Shown here: positions 18,181-25,962 of the stretch, piece by piece
Numbering within the stretch: the stretch's first letter is position 1
Layout: every line of letters begins with the position of its first letter
Origin: Planktothrix rubescens CCAP 1459/22
GTDB lineage: Bacteria > Cyanobacteriota > Cyanobacteriia > Cyanobacteriales > Microcoleaceae
Length of the DNA stretch: 64,000 bases
Direction: 5' to 3'
Assembly (NCBI GenBank): GCA_904830895.1
Contig: LR882958.1
Span: 3,736,001-3,800,000 of the forward strand
Notes under the pieces: generated by a model
The model's input: only the letters and a program-made list of their open reading frames with translations
Database searches by the model: none
What the model was told of the DNA's origin: nothing
Program-made: the position numbers and the translations under genes

Positions 18181-20427
18181 ATGACTTTACCGATTGTTAA
18201 ACGATATTTAATTGCTTTTGATCAATATAAATTGGCGGGTTTTGCCACCTTTACTGTCGCGTTAGGGGCATCGGGAGCCGCTGCAATGTTGATGGAACCT
18301 CCGGCTACTCCTCCCTATAAAGCAACGGGTATTCTGATGGGTCAAAGTAGTCCGGTGATCTTTTCTAAAACCGGGGAAGTTATTCAACAACAAGGACAAC
18401 AACTAGCACCGGAAATGTTGCTTCCTGAAAGTGTAGTAGATCCGCTGCTCAAAGAATTTAATATTCCACCGAATGATTTAAAAAAAAATTTAGGAATTAA
18501 ACTAGAACCAGCCAAAGCTCCGGGAAGGGATAGTGAGGGTTCTCCGATGAAACTTACTGTTTCTTATCAAGATCCTAATCGAGAACGATCGGTAACTTTT
18601 GTGAATAAATTGATGGAGAAAATGCGACAACAAAGTCGTGTTATTAATACTCAACAATTGAATAGTATTATTAATCTAATTCAAGAAAGATTAAAACCAG
18701 CCGAAGCAGAATTGAGACAGGCAGAAAAAGAGTTAGAAAATTATGATAAACGGGAAGGAGCAACTATTTTAAGTTTAGAAGGTGGCTCCTTACCCACAGC
18801 AATTTTAGCCAATGAACAGCAGCAAAAACAGATTGAGTTACAACTAACCGCCCTAAACGCTCAAGTGGCAAGTTTGGAATCTCAGTTAGGTTTAAATGCT
18901 GACCAAGCCTTTGTAGCTCAAGCCTTAGCCTCTGATCCAATTATTGCTCAACTGCGGGTTCAATTGTATGAAATTGAATCACAATTAGCGGTTTTACGCA
19001 AGGATTATAAAGATCAACATCCTTTAGTTGCAGAATTAGTCAAACGTCAACAAGCCGCCGAAAAACAGTTACAATCTCGAGCTTCAGAAGTATTGGGAGG
19101 AGGTGGAATTGCGGCTCCTTTAGTCAGTGTGGATAAAATTCGGGTTGATTCTTCTCTTGATCCGACTCGCCAACAATTAGCTCAAAATTTAATTGGGTTA
19201 AAAACTCAAAAAGAAAGTTTAGAACAACAATTAAAATCATCTGAAAAAACTGGAGAAGACCTGAAACAAAACTATGCAACAATTCCGAATAAACAAACGG
19301 AAAAACAACGGCTAGAACAGCAAGTTGCTTATAAAAAAGCCTTGTATGATCAAATGCAGGTAAAGTTAGTGGATGCGAAAGCGGCTGAAGCTGAAATAAC
19401 CAGTAGTTTAGCGATCGCCAAAGACGCACAAGCTCCTGATATCGAAGTTCCTAAAGCGTTGAGTATGGCTTTAATTTTGGCAATGGGAGGACTCGGAGGA
19501 GTTTTAGGCGGGGCGGTGATTATTTTTGTCTTGGGAATGTTGAGTGGGAAATTCTACACTTGGGAAGAAATTCAAGGAGCTTTCAAAGAGCGCGAAGTTC
19601 CGTTTTTGGGAGTTGTGCCTAATGTGTTTTTATTCCCAGAAGATTATGTTTTACCGTTGTTACTCAAACGTTATTCCCCCTATTTGGAATTTTATGAAAA
19701 AATTCGCAGTAATTTACAACGGGTTGGCAATAAATCTCCTAAAGTTATTTTAATTACCAGTGTGGGAACCGGGGAAGGAAAAACTTTAAGTGCCTATAAT
19801 TTAGCGATCGCCTCGGCTAGAAGTGGCAAACGGACTCTATTAATTGAAGCTGATTTGCGATCGCCCTCGGAAGTAGAATCCCTGGGATTAGTCCTCGATT
19901 CCCACAGTGCGGTGGAACCCCTACAATATTATGGGGATTTATATGGCTGTATTCGTTTAGTTCCCGATGTCGCTAATTTATATGTGATTCCCAGTCCGGG
20001 GGGAGTGCGTCACCCAGCAACGGTTTTAGAATCGAGTGAATTGCGCCGCTTGTTAGAGGAAGTCCGCTATCGGTTTGATTTTGTGGTGGTGGATAGTCCG
20101 ACTTTAGAAGGCAATAATGATGTTTTAACCTTGGAACCCTACACCGATGGGATGGTGATCGTGACTCGTCCAATTTACACCGCCTCGGGGCTATTAGGAG
20201 AGGTTACGGACAGATTAATGGATACCGAGTCAGCCGATCCCAAAAAATATCGGCCGCGACTTTTAGGGGCAATTGTGAATGGGGCGGATATTTTTGTTGA
20301 CTACTTTGAGGAAGACTCCCTCGAACATGACCAACCCGTTCGAGCCCAACCTCGTCCTCGACCCGCATTAAAACCCAAAGCCCCGAATAAGAAGCAGAAA
20401 CGATTACCTGCTAGGGCGCGGAAGTAG
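18181..20427 (+). CDS. Wzc-like chain-length determinant and BY-kinase-type ATPase
   Basis: Inner-membrane polysaccharide co-polymerase that sets chain length together with the SLBB exporter. In order: a Wzz-type domain with an N-terminal membrane helix (FATFTVALGASGAAAML), a long coiled coil (about 150-410, many Gln/Glu/Lys heptads), a second membrane helix (ALILAMGGLGGVLGGAVIIFVLGML) and a CpsD/CapB-like ATPase. The ATPase has Walker A SVGTGEGKTLSAYNL, Walker A' LLIEADLRSPSE and Walker B FVVVDSPTLEG. The C-terminus has only one tyrosine (VDYFEED) and is basic/Pro-rich, so the usual tyrosine cluster for autophosphorylation is missing. The ATG at 18181 is used; an upstream frame opening overlaps the preceding gene and reads as non-coding. 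Confidence 0.93.
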   Translation: MTLPIVKRYLIAFDQYKLAGFATFTVALGASGAAAMLMEPPATPPYKATGILMGQSSPVIFSKTGEVIQQQGQQLAPEMLLPESVVDPLLKEFNIPPNDLKKNLGIKLEPAKAPGRDSEGSPMKLTVSYQDPNRERSVTFVNKLMEKMRQQSRVINTQQLNSIINLIQERLKPAEAELRQAEKELENYDKREGATILSLEGGSLPTAILANEQQQKQIELQLTALNAQVASLESQLGLNADQAFVAQALASDPIIAQLRVQLYEIESQLAVLRKDYKDQHPLVAELVKRQQAAEKQLQSRASEVLGGGGIAAPLVSVDKIRVDSSLDPTRQQLAQNLIGLKTQKESLEQQLKSSEKTGEDLKQNYATIPNKQTEKQRLEQQVAYKKALYDQMQVKLVDAKAAEAEITSSLAIAKDAQAPDIEVPKALSMALILAMGGLGGVLGGAVIIFVLGMLSGKFYTWEEIQGAFKEREVPFLGVVPNVFLFPEDYVLPLLLKRYSPYLEFYEKIRSNLQRVGNKSPKVILITSVGTGEGKTLSAYNLAIASARSGKRTLLIEADLRSPSEVESLGLVLDSHSAVEPLQYYGDLYGCIRLVPDVANLYVIPSPGGVRHPATVLESSELRRLLEEVRYRFDFVVVDSPTLEGNNDVLTLEPYTDGMVIVTRPIYTASGLLGEVTDRLMDTESADPKKYRPRLLGAIVNGADIFVDYFEEDSLEHDQPVRAQPRPRPALKPKAPNKKQKRLPARARK

Positions 20428-20457
20428 AGGATCAGGTAATTGATTTAAGGTTTTAGG

Positions 20458-20484
20458 TTGCAAAATCAAAAATTGTGTTATAGT
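20458..20484 (+). promoter_or_regulatory. Candidate promoter of the SRP RNA gene
   Basis: TTGCAA (20458-20463) and TATAGT (20479-20484) lie 15 bp apart. The -10-like box ends 6 nt before the expected RNA 5' end, which fits a sigma-70 promoter with a slightly short spacer. Confidence 0.45.
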
Positions 20485-20489
20485 AGTGA

Positions 20490-20588
20490 ATGACCTGGAC
20501 TTATGCGATTGGAACGCCCAAATCTTGTCAGAACCGGAAGGTAGCAGCAATACGGGATGCTTCTAATAGGCGTAAACTCCGGGTCACT
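20490..20588 (+). ncRNA. ffs: Signal recognition particle RNA (4.5S, small bacterial type)
   Basis: The conserved SRP RNA domain IV core is visible: GTCAGAACCGGAAGGTAGCAGCA is split as GTCAGAACCGGAAGG then TAGCAGCAATACGGG, giving the GGAAGG-AGCAGC internal loops that bind Ffh. The ends pair (tgacc...gg with cc...gggtca), closing a hairpin of about 98 nt. A run of six T follows directly (20588-20593), consistent with an intrinsic terminator. The gene stands alone between the Wzc-like gene and the phasin gene. Confidence 0.95.
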
Positions 20589-20691
20589 TTTTTGAGACGA
20601 TATCGGGATTGAACACGAATTAAAGACTAAGTTGATTAACCGTTAGCCAGCAAGTGTTTAATTAATAATATTTTAAGAAACTGGAGTCATT

Positions 20692-21048
20692 ATGCCGGGT
20701 TTCGGAGATCTTGTCCAAAAAGCGGTTTATTTAGGGGTAGGTTTAGCCTCCTATGCGGGTGAAAAAGCTAGTAAAACCCTGGCAGAATTACGCACAGATG
20801 CCCAAAAACTAGCCGATGAGCTAGTCAAGCGGGGGGAAATGACCACAGAAGAAGCGCGTCGTTTTGTGGAAGATACGATTCAGCAAGTGCAAAAACCAGG
20901 GAATGAACCGACGCCCCCAGCAAAAAAAACAGAACCTCGTCGGATTGAGATTTCGGATGATGACGATTCTGGGGATGATGGAGTGGGTCAGTTAAAAGAC
21001 AAGGTGCGGGATTTACAGGATGAATTGCGTCGTCTCCAGAAAGATTAG
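20692..21048 (+). CDS. Phasin family protein
   Basis: Small amphipathic protein expected to coat polyhydroxyalkanoate granules or act as a general phasin. The N-terminus MPGFGDLVQKAVYLGVGLASYAGEKASKTLAELRTDAQKLADELVKRGEMTTEEARRFVEDTIQQ has the Ala/Leu/Lys helical pattern of the PhaF/PhaM-like phasins, with the TTEEARRFVE stretch typical of them. The tail (about 70-100) is Pro/Lys/Asp-rich and ends in a short coiled coil (LKDKVRDLQDELRRLQKD). There is no PHA synthase in this window, so the granule link is from family knowledge only. Confidence 0.85.
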   Translation: MPGFGDLVQKAVYLGVGLASYAGEKASKTLAELRTDAQKLADELVKRGEMTTEEARRFVEDTIQQVQKPGNEPTPPAKKTEPRRIEISDDDDSGDDGVGQLKDKVRDLQDELRRLQKD

Positions 21049-21098
21049 GAGGTTGACCCGACAAAAAAAATTCAAGGTGAAGGGTTAATTAAATTGCG

Positions 21099-21120
21099 CT
21101 ATACTAGAATTCTGGTATAG
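21099..21120 (+). terminator. Near-perfect 22-bp palindrome with T run after the phasin gene
   Basis: ctatactagaattctggtat followed by ag (21099-21120) is self-complementary except at one base pair, and is followed by ctgttttttgc. The position 50 bp after the phasin stop suggests an intrinsic terminator, though a regulator-binding site for the next gene is also possible. Confidence 0.5.
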
Positions 21121-21173
21121 CTGTTTTTTGCTATATTTTATAGAAATTATTCAGAAAACTGGTTATCAGTGTC

Positions 21174-21602
21174 ATGGAAGATTGGTCAAAAAGTATTGTA
21201 GAAGCGATAGAAACAACCGTTTCTGACATGGAGAAGTTTTTTACAGACGTGACTGAAGAATTGAACGAAATATTAAACGAACTCACCAAGATATCGGAAG
21301 AAATTACCGATGAGGTACAAAATAAAATTCTTCCCGAACTTGATGAATATATCAATGATATCTTTGAACCGATTATTGATATTTATTTTGATCTGGATTT
21401 AGGTCTGAATTTAGATATTGATACCGAGGACGAACATTTTGATCCCTTTGTCACATACATTCAACCGACAGAAACCGAACACCCTGCTTGTCGAGGATGT
21501 CAACATTATCACGGACAAGTTTATGGGGGAAATTTATTGGTTTGTGGAATGCACCCGATGGGCGCTGAAGCAGAAACTTGTCCAGACTGGGAAGGGGAAT
21601 AG
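21174..21602 (+). CDS. Conserved hypothetical protein with acidic helices and a C-terminal Cys cluster
   Basis: Unrecognised. The first 95 residues are strongly acidic and helical (DWSKSIVEAIETTVSDMEKFF ...). The C-terminal 40 residues carry a cysteine pattern, C-R-G-C-Q-H-Y-H-G ... L-V-C-G-M-H-P ... E-T-C-P-D-W, that looks like a small metal-binding or disulfide motif. A similar C-x2-C ... C ... C-P-D-(Y/W) pattern ends the unrelated protein at 31431. The end of the gene touches a 79-bp inverted repeat. No function can be assigned. Confidence 0.78.
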   Translation: MEDWSKSIVEAIETTVSDMEKFFTDVTEELNEILNELTKISEEITDEVQNKILPELDEYINDIFEPIIDIYFDLDLGLNLDIDTEDEHFDPFVTYIQPTETEHPACRGCQHYHGQVYGGNLLVCGMHPMGAEAETCPDWEGE

Positions 21603-21604
21603 GG

Positions 21605-21683
21605 ATCACGGATTTAAGAGGATTTCACGGATTTCACAGATTAAAATCTGTGTTAATCTGCGTAATCCTCTTAAATCCGTGAT
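21605..21683. repeat. 79-bp element with perfect 20-bp terminal inverted repeats
   Basis: atcacggatttaagaggatt (21605-21624) is the exact reverse complement of 21664-21683. The core also contains a shorter inverted repeat (cagatt-aa-aatctg). It begins 2 nt after the stop codon of the acidic Cys-cluster protein. Repeats with an ATCACGGATTTAAG-like core are widely dispersed in bacterial genomes; it may act as a terminator here. Confidence 0.75.
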
Positions 21684-21744
21684 AGGTAATGGGGATTGAT
21701 TTTTTTGGTGTTCTAATAATTTAGTTTCTGACTTGAGATCATGA

Positions 21745-21815
21745 GTTAATAAATTCACTATTAACTGATAACTCTTACACTGATAACTGATAACTGATGA
21801 CTGATGACTGATGAC
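21745..21815. repeat. TGATAAC/TGATGAC heptamer array reaching into the helicase start
   Basis: About eight imperfect seven-base units (actgataa, actgatga) run up to and across the start codon of the helicase-like gene at 21811, so its first codons (ATG ACT GAT) are made of repeat sequence. Confidence 0.85.
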
Positions 21816-23178
21816 TGATAAATGTATTCCTCAAATTCCCTTATCTTTGCATCTGCGAGAGTATCAACAGCAAGCGGTGAATAATTGGTTTGCTAATCGA
21901 GGGCGGGGAACGTTAAAAATGGCAACTGGAAGCGGTAAAACTATTACTGCTTTAGCGATCGCTACTCAGTTATATGATCAAATAGGATTACAAGCAATTA
22001 TCATTATTTGCCCCTATTGCCATTTAGTAATTCAATGGGAAAAAGAGGCTAAAAAATTTGGATTACAACCGATTTTAGCCTTTGAAAATGTGCGCCATTG
22101 GCAAAAACAATTATCGGCGGAACTCTATCAATTAAGAGCCGGAAATCAGTTTTTTTTAACGGTTATTACGACTAATTCTACCTTAATTTCTGAAGGTTTG
22201 CAATCGCAAATTCGTTATTTTCCTGAAAAAACTCTGATTATTGGGGATGAAGCCCATAATTTAGGAAGTCCCAAATTAGAAGAAAGTTTACCCCGAAATA
22301 TTGGCTTGAGATTAGCCCTTTCTGCTACTCCTGAACGACATTTTGATCAAAGTGGCAGCGATGCTATTTTAGATTATTTTGGGCCAGTTTTACAACCGGA
22401 ATTAACTCTAGCTGAAGCGATTCGTCAAGGGGCGTTAGTGCGGTATTTATATTATCCGATTTTAGTAGAATTAACTGAAGCTGAAAGCAGAGCTTATCAT
22501 AGGTTAACGACTCGAATTGGTTGGGTATTGACAAGGGATAAAGACTGGGAAAATAACGAAAATATTACCGCTTTATTAATTCAAAGATCTCGGTTAATTG
22601 CCTCCGCTAGTAACAAGTTAGATGCCCTACGCCAGTTAATGAAAACCCGGTTACATACAACCCATACTTTATTTTATTGTGGGGATGGAAGTGTAGAAAC
22701 CCTAGAGGATTATTCTCCTCGACAATTGGAAGCAACGGTTGAATTATTAGGAGCAGAATTAGGTTATCGGGTGAATACTTATACCGCCGAAACCCCTTTA
22801 ATAGAGCGAGAAAAATTACGCCGACAATTTGAACAGGGAGAATTACAAGGGTTAGTTGCTATTCGGTGTTTAGATGAAGGAGTTGATATTCCAGCGATTA
22901 AAAATGCGGTAATATTAGCAAGTAGTTGTAATCCTCGACAATTTATTCAGCGACGGGGGAGAATATTAAGACCCCATCCAGGTAAAGAACGGGCAACATT
23001 ATTTGATATGATTGTATTACCACCAGATTTAGATAGAAATACCTTAGAAGTTGAACGGAATTTGTTAAGAAAAGAGTTAAAACGGTTTTTGGAATTTGCC
23101 AATTTAGCTGATAATGCTGGGGAAGCGAGATTAAAATTACTTCAGTTACAAAAACGATATGGGTTATTAGATTTATAA
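21811..23178 (+). CDS. DEAH-box SF2 helicase, DNA phosphorothioation-linked restriction-enzyme-like
   Basis: Superfamily 2 helicase of 455 aa. Motifs in order: Q-like LHLREYQQQAVNNWF, Walker A LKMATGSGKT near residue 39, DEAH box LIIGDEAHNLG near 148, motif III LALSATPERHF near 170, RCLDEGVDIP and motif VI FIQRRGRILRPHPG near 380. From memory it resembles the family annotated as DNA phosphorothioation system restriction enzyme, usually found next to dnd genes. That fits the DndD-like ATPase two genes downstream. No separate nuclease motif is visible. The start codon lies in a heptamer repeat array, and a tandem hairpin array separates it from the next gene. Confidence 0.82.
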   Translation: MTDKCIPQIPLSLHLREYQQQAVNNWFANRGRGTLKMATGSGKTITALAIATQLYDQIGLQAIIIICPYCHLVIQWEKEAKKFGLQPILAFENVRHWQKQLSAELYQLRAGNQFFLTVITTNSTLISEGLQSQIRYFPEKTLIIGDEAHNLGSPKLEESLPRNIGLRLALSATPERHFDQSGSDAILDYFGPVLQPELTLAEAIRQGALVRYLYYPILVELTEAESRAYHRLTTRIGWVLTRDKDWENNENITALLIQRSRLIASASNKLDALRQLMKTRLHTTHTLFYCGDGSVETLEDYSPRQLEATVELLGAELGYRVNTYTAETPLIEREKLRRQFEQGELQGLVAIRCLDEGVDIPAIKNAVILASSCNPRQFIQRRGRILRPHPGKERATLFDMIVLPPDLDRNTLEVERNLLRKELKRFLEFANLADNAGEARLKLLQLQKRYGLLDL

Positions 23179-23201
23179 TCTTATTTTGGATTGCAAATTC
23201 C

Positions 23202-23444
23202 GTTGTTGGGCTTTAGCCCCTCCCCGGAGCGCTGAAGCGCAATTATTTCGTTGTTGTGCTTTAGCACCCCTCCCCGGAGCGCTGAAGCGCAATTATTTCG
23301 TTGTTGTGCTTTAGCACCCCTCCCCGGAGTGCTGAAGCGCAATTATTTCGTTGTTGTGCTTTAGCACCTCCCCGGAGCGCTGAAGCGCAATTATTTCGTT
23401 GTTGTGCTTTAGCACCCCTCCCCGGAGCGCTGAAGCGCAACAAC
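23202..23444. repeat. Five tandem hairpin units of about 50 bp
   Basis: Contiguous units begin at about 23202, 23250, 23300, 23350 and 23398, each built from gttgttgtgctttagcac, cccctccccgga and gcgctgaagcgcaa. The first and third parts of a unit can pair with G-U wobbles, giving one long stem around a C-rich loop. Units 2 and 3 differ at a single base; units 1 and 4 are 48 bp rather than 50. It lies between the helicase gene and the small gene at 23530, inside what is otherwise an operon. Confidence 0.93.
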
Positions 23445-23529
23445 GGGCAACAATAACAATGGCAAGAAGTTGACAAAATATTGTAATATTGAGGGTAGTG
23501 CCGACTGCCATAATAAGGGGATAATTAAA

Positions 23530-23769
23530 ATGTTTAAATATTCTGAAAGTATTATTACCACTATTGCTAATGTTTTCTCTGAGAAAAAATCTAGTTATGG
23601 GGATAATATTAATCCTAAAGAAGCTCAAGACCCGATTATCAATGCTTCCCCGGAAGTGCGAGAAATTATTGAACGGGTATTACAAGCCGAACGAGATAAA
23701 CTATATATGAAAAATCCGCGTAATATTAATGATGATATTCTCAAAATTATTAAGGATGTGGTGAAATGA
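23530..23769 (+). CDS. Small protein coupled to the DndD-like gene
   Basis: A 79-aa acidic/basic helical protein (MFKYSESIITTIANVFSEKK ... SPEVREIIERVLQAERDKLYMKNPRNINDDILKIIKDVVK). No catalytic motif is visible. The ATG at 23530 has a good ribosome binding site, AAGGGG, 8 nt upstream; a longer frame from 23470 runs into the repeat region and is less likely. Its stop overlaps the next start as ATGA (23766-23769), so translation is coupled to the DndD-like ATPase. Small proteins in this position are known in dnd-type loci, where they are named only as system-associated, so that role is inferred from context. Confidence 0.8.
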   Translation: MFKYSESIITTIANVFSEKKSSYGDNINPKEAQDPIINASPEVREIIERVLQAERDKLYMKNPRNINDDILKIIKDVVK

Positions 23770-25832
23770 AATTAATTTCGATTCAACTCTGCAATTTTCG
23801 ACAATTTTATGGGAAAACTCCAGAAATAAATTTAGCTTCTGGAGAACGAAATACAACGGTTATTCATGGTAATAATGGAGCCGGAAAAACCACCTTAATG
23901 AATGCTTTTACTTGGGTTCTCTATGAAAAGTTTAGTGCCGCATTTTCTATTTCTGAACATCTCGTCAATAAACGAGCTTTAAATGAAGCTGAACCCGGAC
24001 AAGGAGTAGGATGTTGGATAGAATTAATCTTTGAACATGATCATAAACGATATTTAGTTAAACGAATTTGTCGAGCATATAAAAATGGGAATGATATCGA
24101 ACAAACCCCTAGTCAATTATATATGCAAGTGGCTGGAGATGACGGACGCTGGGGAATGCCTCCTCATCCACCGGAGGAAATTATTAATCGAATTTTACCA
24201 TTAAGTTTACATCAATATTTCTTTTTTGATGGAGAGAGAATTGAGCAAATTGTTAGAGATGAACGCAAACTAGAAATTTCTGACGCGACTAAAGAATTAT
24301 TAGGAGTAGAGGTTTTAAATCGAGCCATTAAACATTTAGGGGAAGCCAAAAAATCCTTAGAAACGGATTTAGCAATTATTGGAAATCCTGAAACTAAAAA
24401 ATATTTACAAGACAAGAAAAAAGCGGAACAGGAAATTGAGAGATTATCCCAAAGACAGACGGAAATTAACCAAGAATTGGAGAGTCTAAAACAGATAAAA
24501 TGTACTTTGAGTGAGCGATTATTGGAGTTGGGGGGCGCGGCGGAATTACAAAGGTTGCGGGATGAATTAGATCGCAAAAGACAATCATTACGCGAACAAC
24601 TCCATCAAGCTCATATTGCCATTAATCGGGCTATTTCTACAAAAGCCTATACGGTTTTAATCCCAGAATTAACGGCAGAATTTAGAAGTTTATTTTCAGG
24701 TTTACGAGAACGGGGAGAGTTAAATACCGGAATTACAAAACAGTTTGTGCAAAATTTATTAGAGCAAAAACAATGTATTTGTGGGGCTGAATTAATTCCT
24801 GGAAAAACTGAATGTGAACAGGTTCAACACTTATTAAATCGGTCTGGAACTGCGGATATTGATGAAACAGCGATTCGTTTGAGTACCCAAGTCGATGAAT
24901 TAGATAAACAAGGGATTCAATTTTGGGAAGAAATTAATCGTCAACAACACAATATTCAAACGAATAGAGAAGAATTACAAAGAATTGAAAATGAACTCGA
25001 TAGTATTACCAATAAACTCAGAAAATTTCCCAATGAGGATATTCAAGAATTGCAAAAACGTTTAGATGAAATTGAACTTAAAATCAGTGAACTGAATCGA
25101 GAAACGGGTTCAAATCAACAACAAATTGAAACATTTACACAGACTATTGAGAGTTTATCTCGACAAATAGATAAACAGCAAATGAATGAAACGAAACAAC
25201 TGTTAGTTCAAAGAAGAATTGCAGTTACTCAGGATACAATTCTGCGTTTAAATGAAGTCAAAGACCGTTTAGACCAACAATTTCGCTGTCAGTTAGAAAA
25301 ACGAGTTCAGAAGCTATTTAGTCAAATTTCCTTTACCCCATATTTACCTAAATTAACTGAAAAATATGAATTAAAATTAGTAGAAACCACCGCCGGAGAT
25401 GAAGCAGAAGTCGCCGCTTCCACGGGGGAAAATCAGATTTTAAGTTTATCTTTTATTGGGGGAATTATTGATGGAGTCAGAGAATGGAGTCAAAAAAATA
25501 CCTTAATGGGGCCAGATAGTAGCACCTTTCCGATTGTTATGGACTCACCTTTTGGTAGTTTAGATGAAATTTATCGCCGACAAATTGCCAATATTATTCC
25601 TCAATTAGCGAATCAATTAATTGTTTTAGTTACGAAGACTCAATGGCGCGGAGAAGTGGCGCAAGAGATGGAAAAACGCATTGGACGGGAATATGTTTTA
25701 TCCTACAATTCTCCCAAAACTGATTGTGAGGAAGACTGGATAGAATTAGCCGGAAATCGTTATCCTTTAGTCCATCAAAGTCCCAATGATTTTGAATACA
25801 CGGAAATTTTAGAAGTGGAATATGATTTTTAG
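23766..25832 (+). CDS. DndD-like SMC/Rad50-family ATPase
   Basis: Rad50/SMC-type ATPase of 688 aa. The N-terminal nucleotide site is VIHGNNGAGKTTLMNAFTWVLY near residue 35, followed by LPLSLHQYFFFDGERIEQIVRDE, a hallmark of DndD and relatives. A long coiled coil covers about 195-310 and 365-490, broken by a zinc-hook-like CICGAEL ... C region near 336. The C-terminal half of the ATPase has ILSLSFIGGIIDG (signature region) and PIVMDSPFGSLDE (Walker B). In dnd systems this protein works with DndC and DndE in DNA sulfur modification. None of dndB, dndC or dndE is seen in this window, so function is uncertain. It overlaps the small gene upstream by 4 nt. Confidence 0.85.
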   Translation: MKLISIQLCNFRQFYGKTPEINLASGERNTTVIHGNNGAGKTTLMNAFTWVLYEKFSAAFSISEHLVNKRALNEAEPGQGVGCWIELIFEHDHKRYLVKRICRAYKNGNDIEQTPSQLYMQVAGDDGRWGMPPHPPEEIINRILPLSLHQYFFFDGERIEQIVRDERKLEISDATKELLGVEVLNRAIKHLGEAKKSLETDLAIIGNPETKKYLQDKKKAEQEIERLSQRQTEINQELESLKQIKCTLSERLLELGGAAELQRLRDELDRKRQSLREQLHQAHIAINRAISTKAYTVLIPELTAEFRSLFSGLRERGELNTGITKQFVQNLLEQKQCICGAELIPGKTECEQVQHLLNRSGTADIDETAIRLSTQVDELDKQGIQFWEEINRQQHNIQTNREELQRIENELDSITNKLRKFPNEDIQELQKRLDEIELKISELNRETGSNQQQIETFTQTIESLSRQIDKQQMNETKQLLVQRRIAVTQDTILRLNEVKDRLDQQFRCQLEKRVQKLFSQISFTPYLPKLTEKYELKLVETTAGDEAEVAASTGENQILSLSFIGGIIDGVREWSQKNTLMGPDSSTFPIVMDSPFGSLDEIYRRQIANIIPQLANQLIVLVTKTQWRGEVAQEMEKRIGREYVLSYNSPKTDCEEDWIELAGNRYPLVHQSPNDFEYTEILEVEYDF

Positions 25833-25962
25833 TTTTATATAGCATAAATTGTACCTATTTGTGGATAAAAATTTACTTGACGTCAAAACGTTTACAAAAA
25901 TTTATACTTATCCTTTCATCCTAGGGTTACGCTTAAAAATCCGCAGTAAAAATGAAAGAGAA

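Noticed and set aside
23202-23444. CRISPR-like repeat array
   Set aside because: The units are contiguous, nearly identical across their whole length, with no variable spacers, and no cas gene is nearby.
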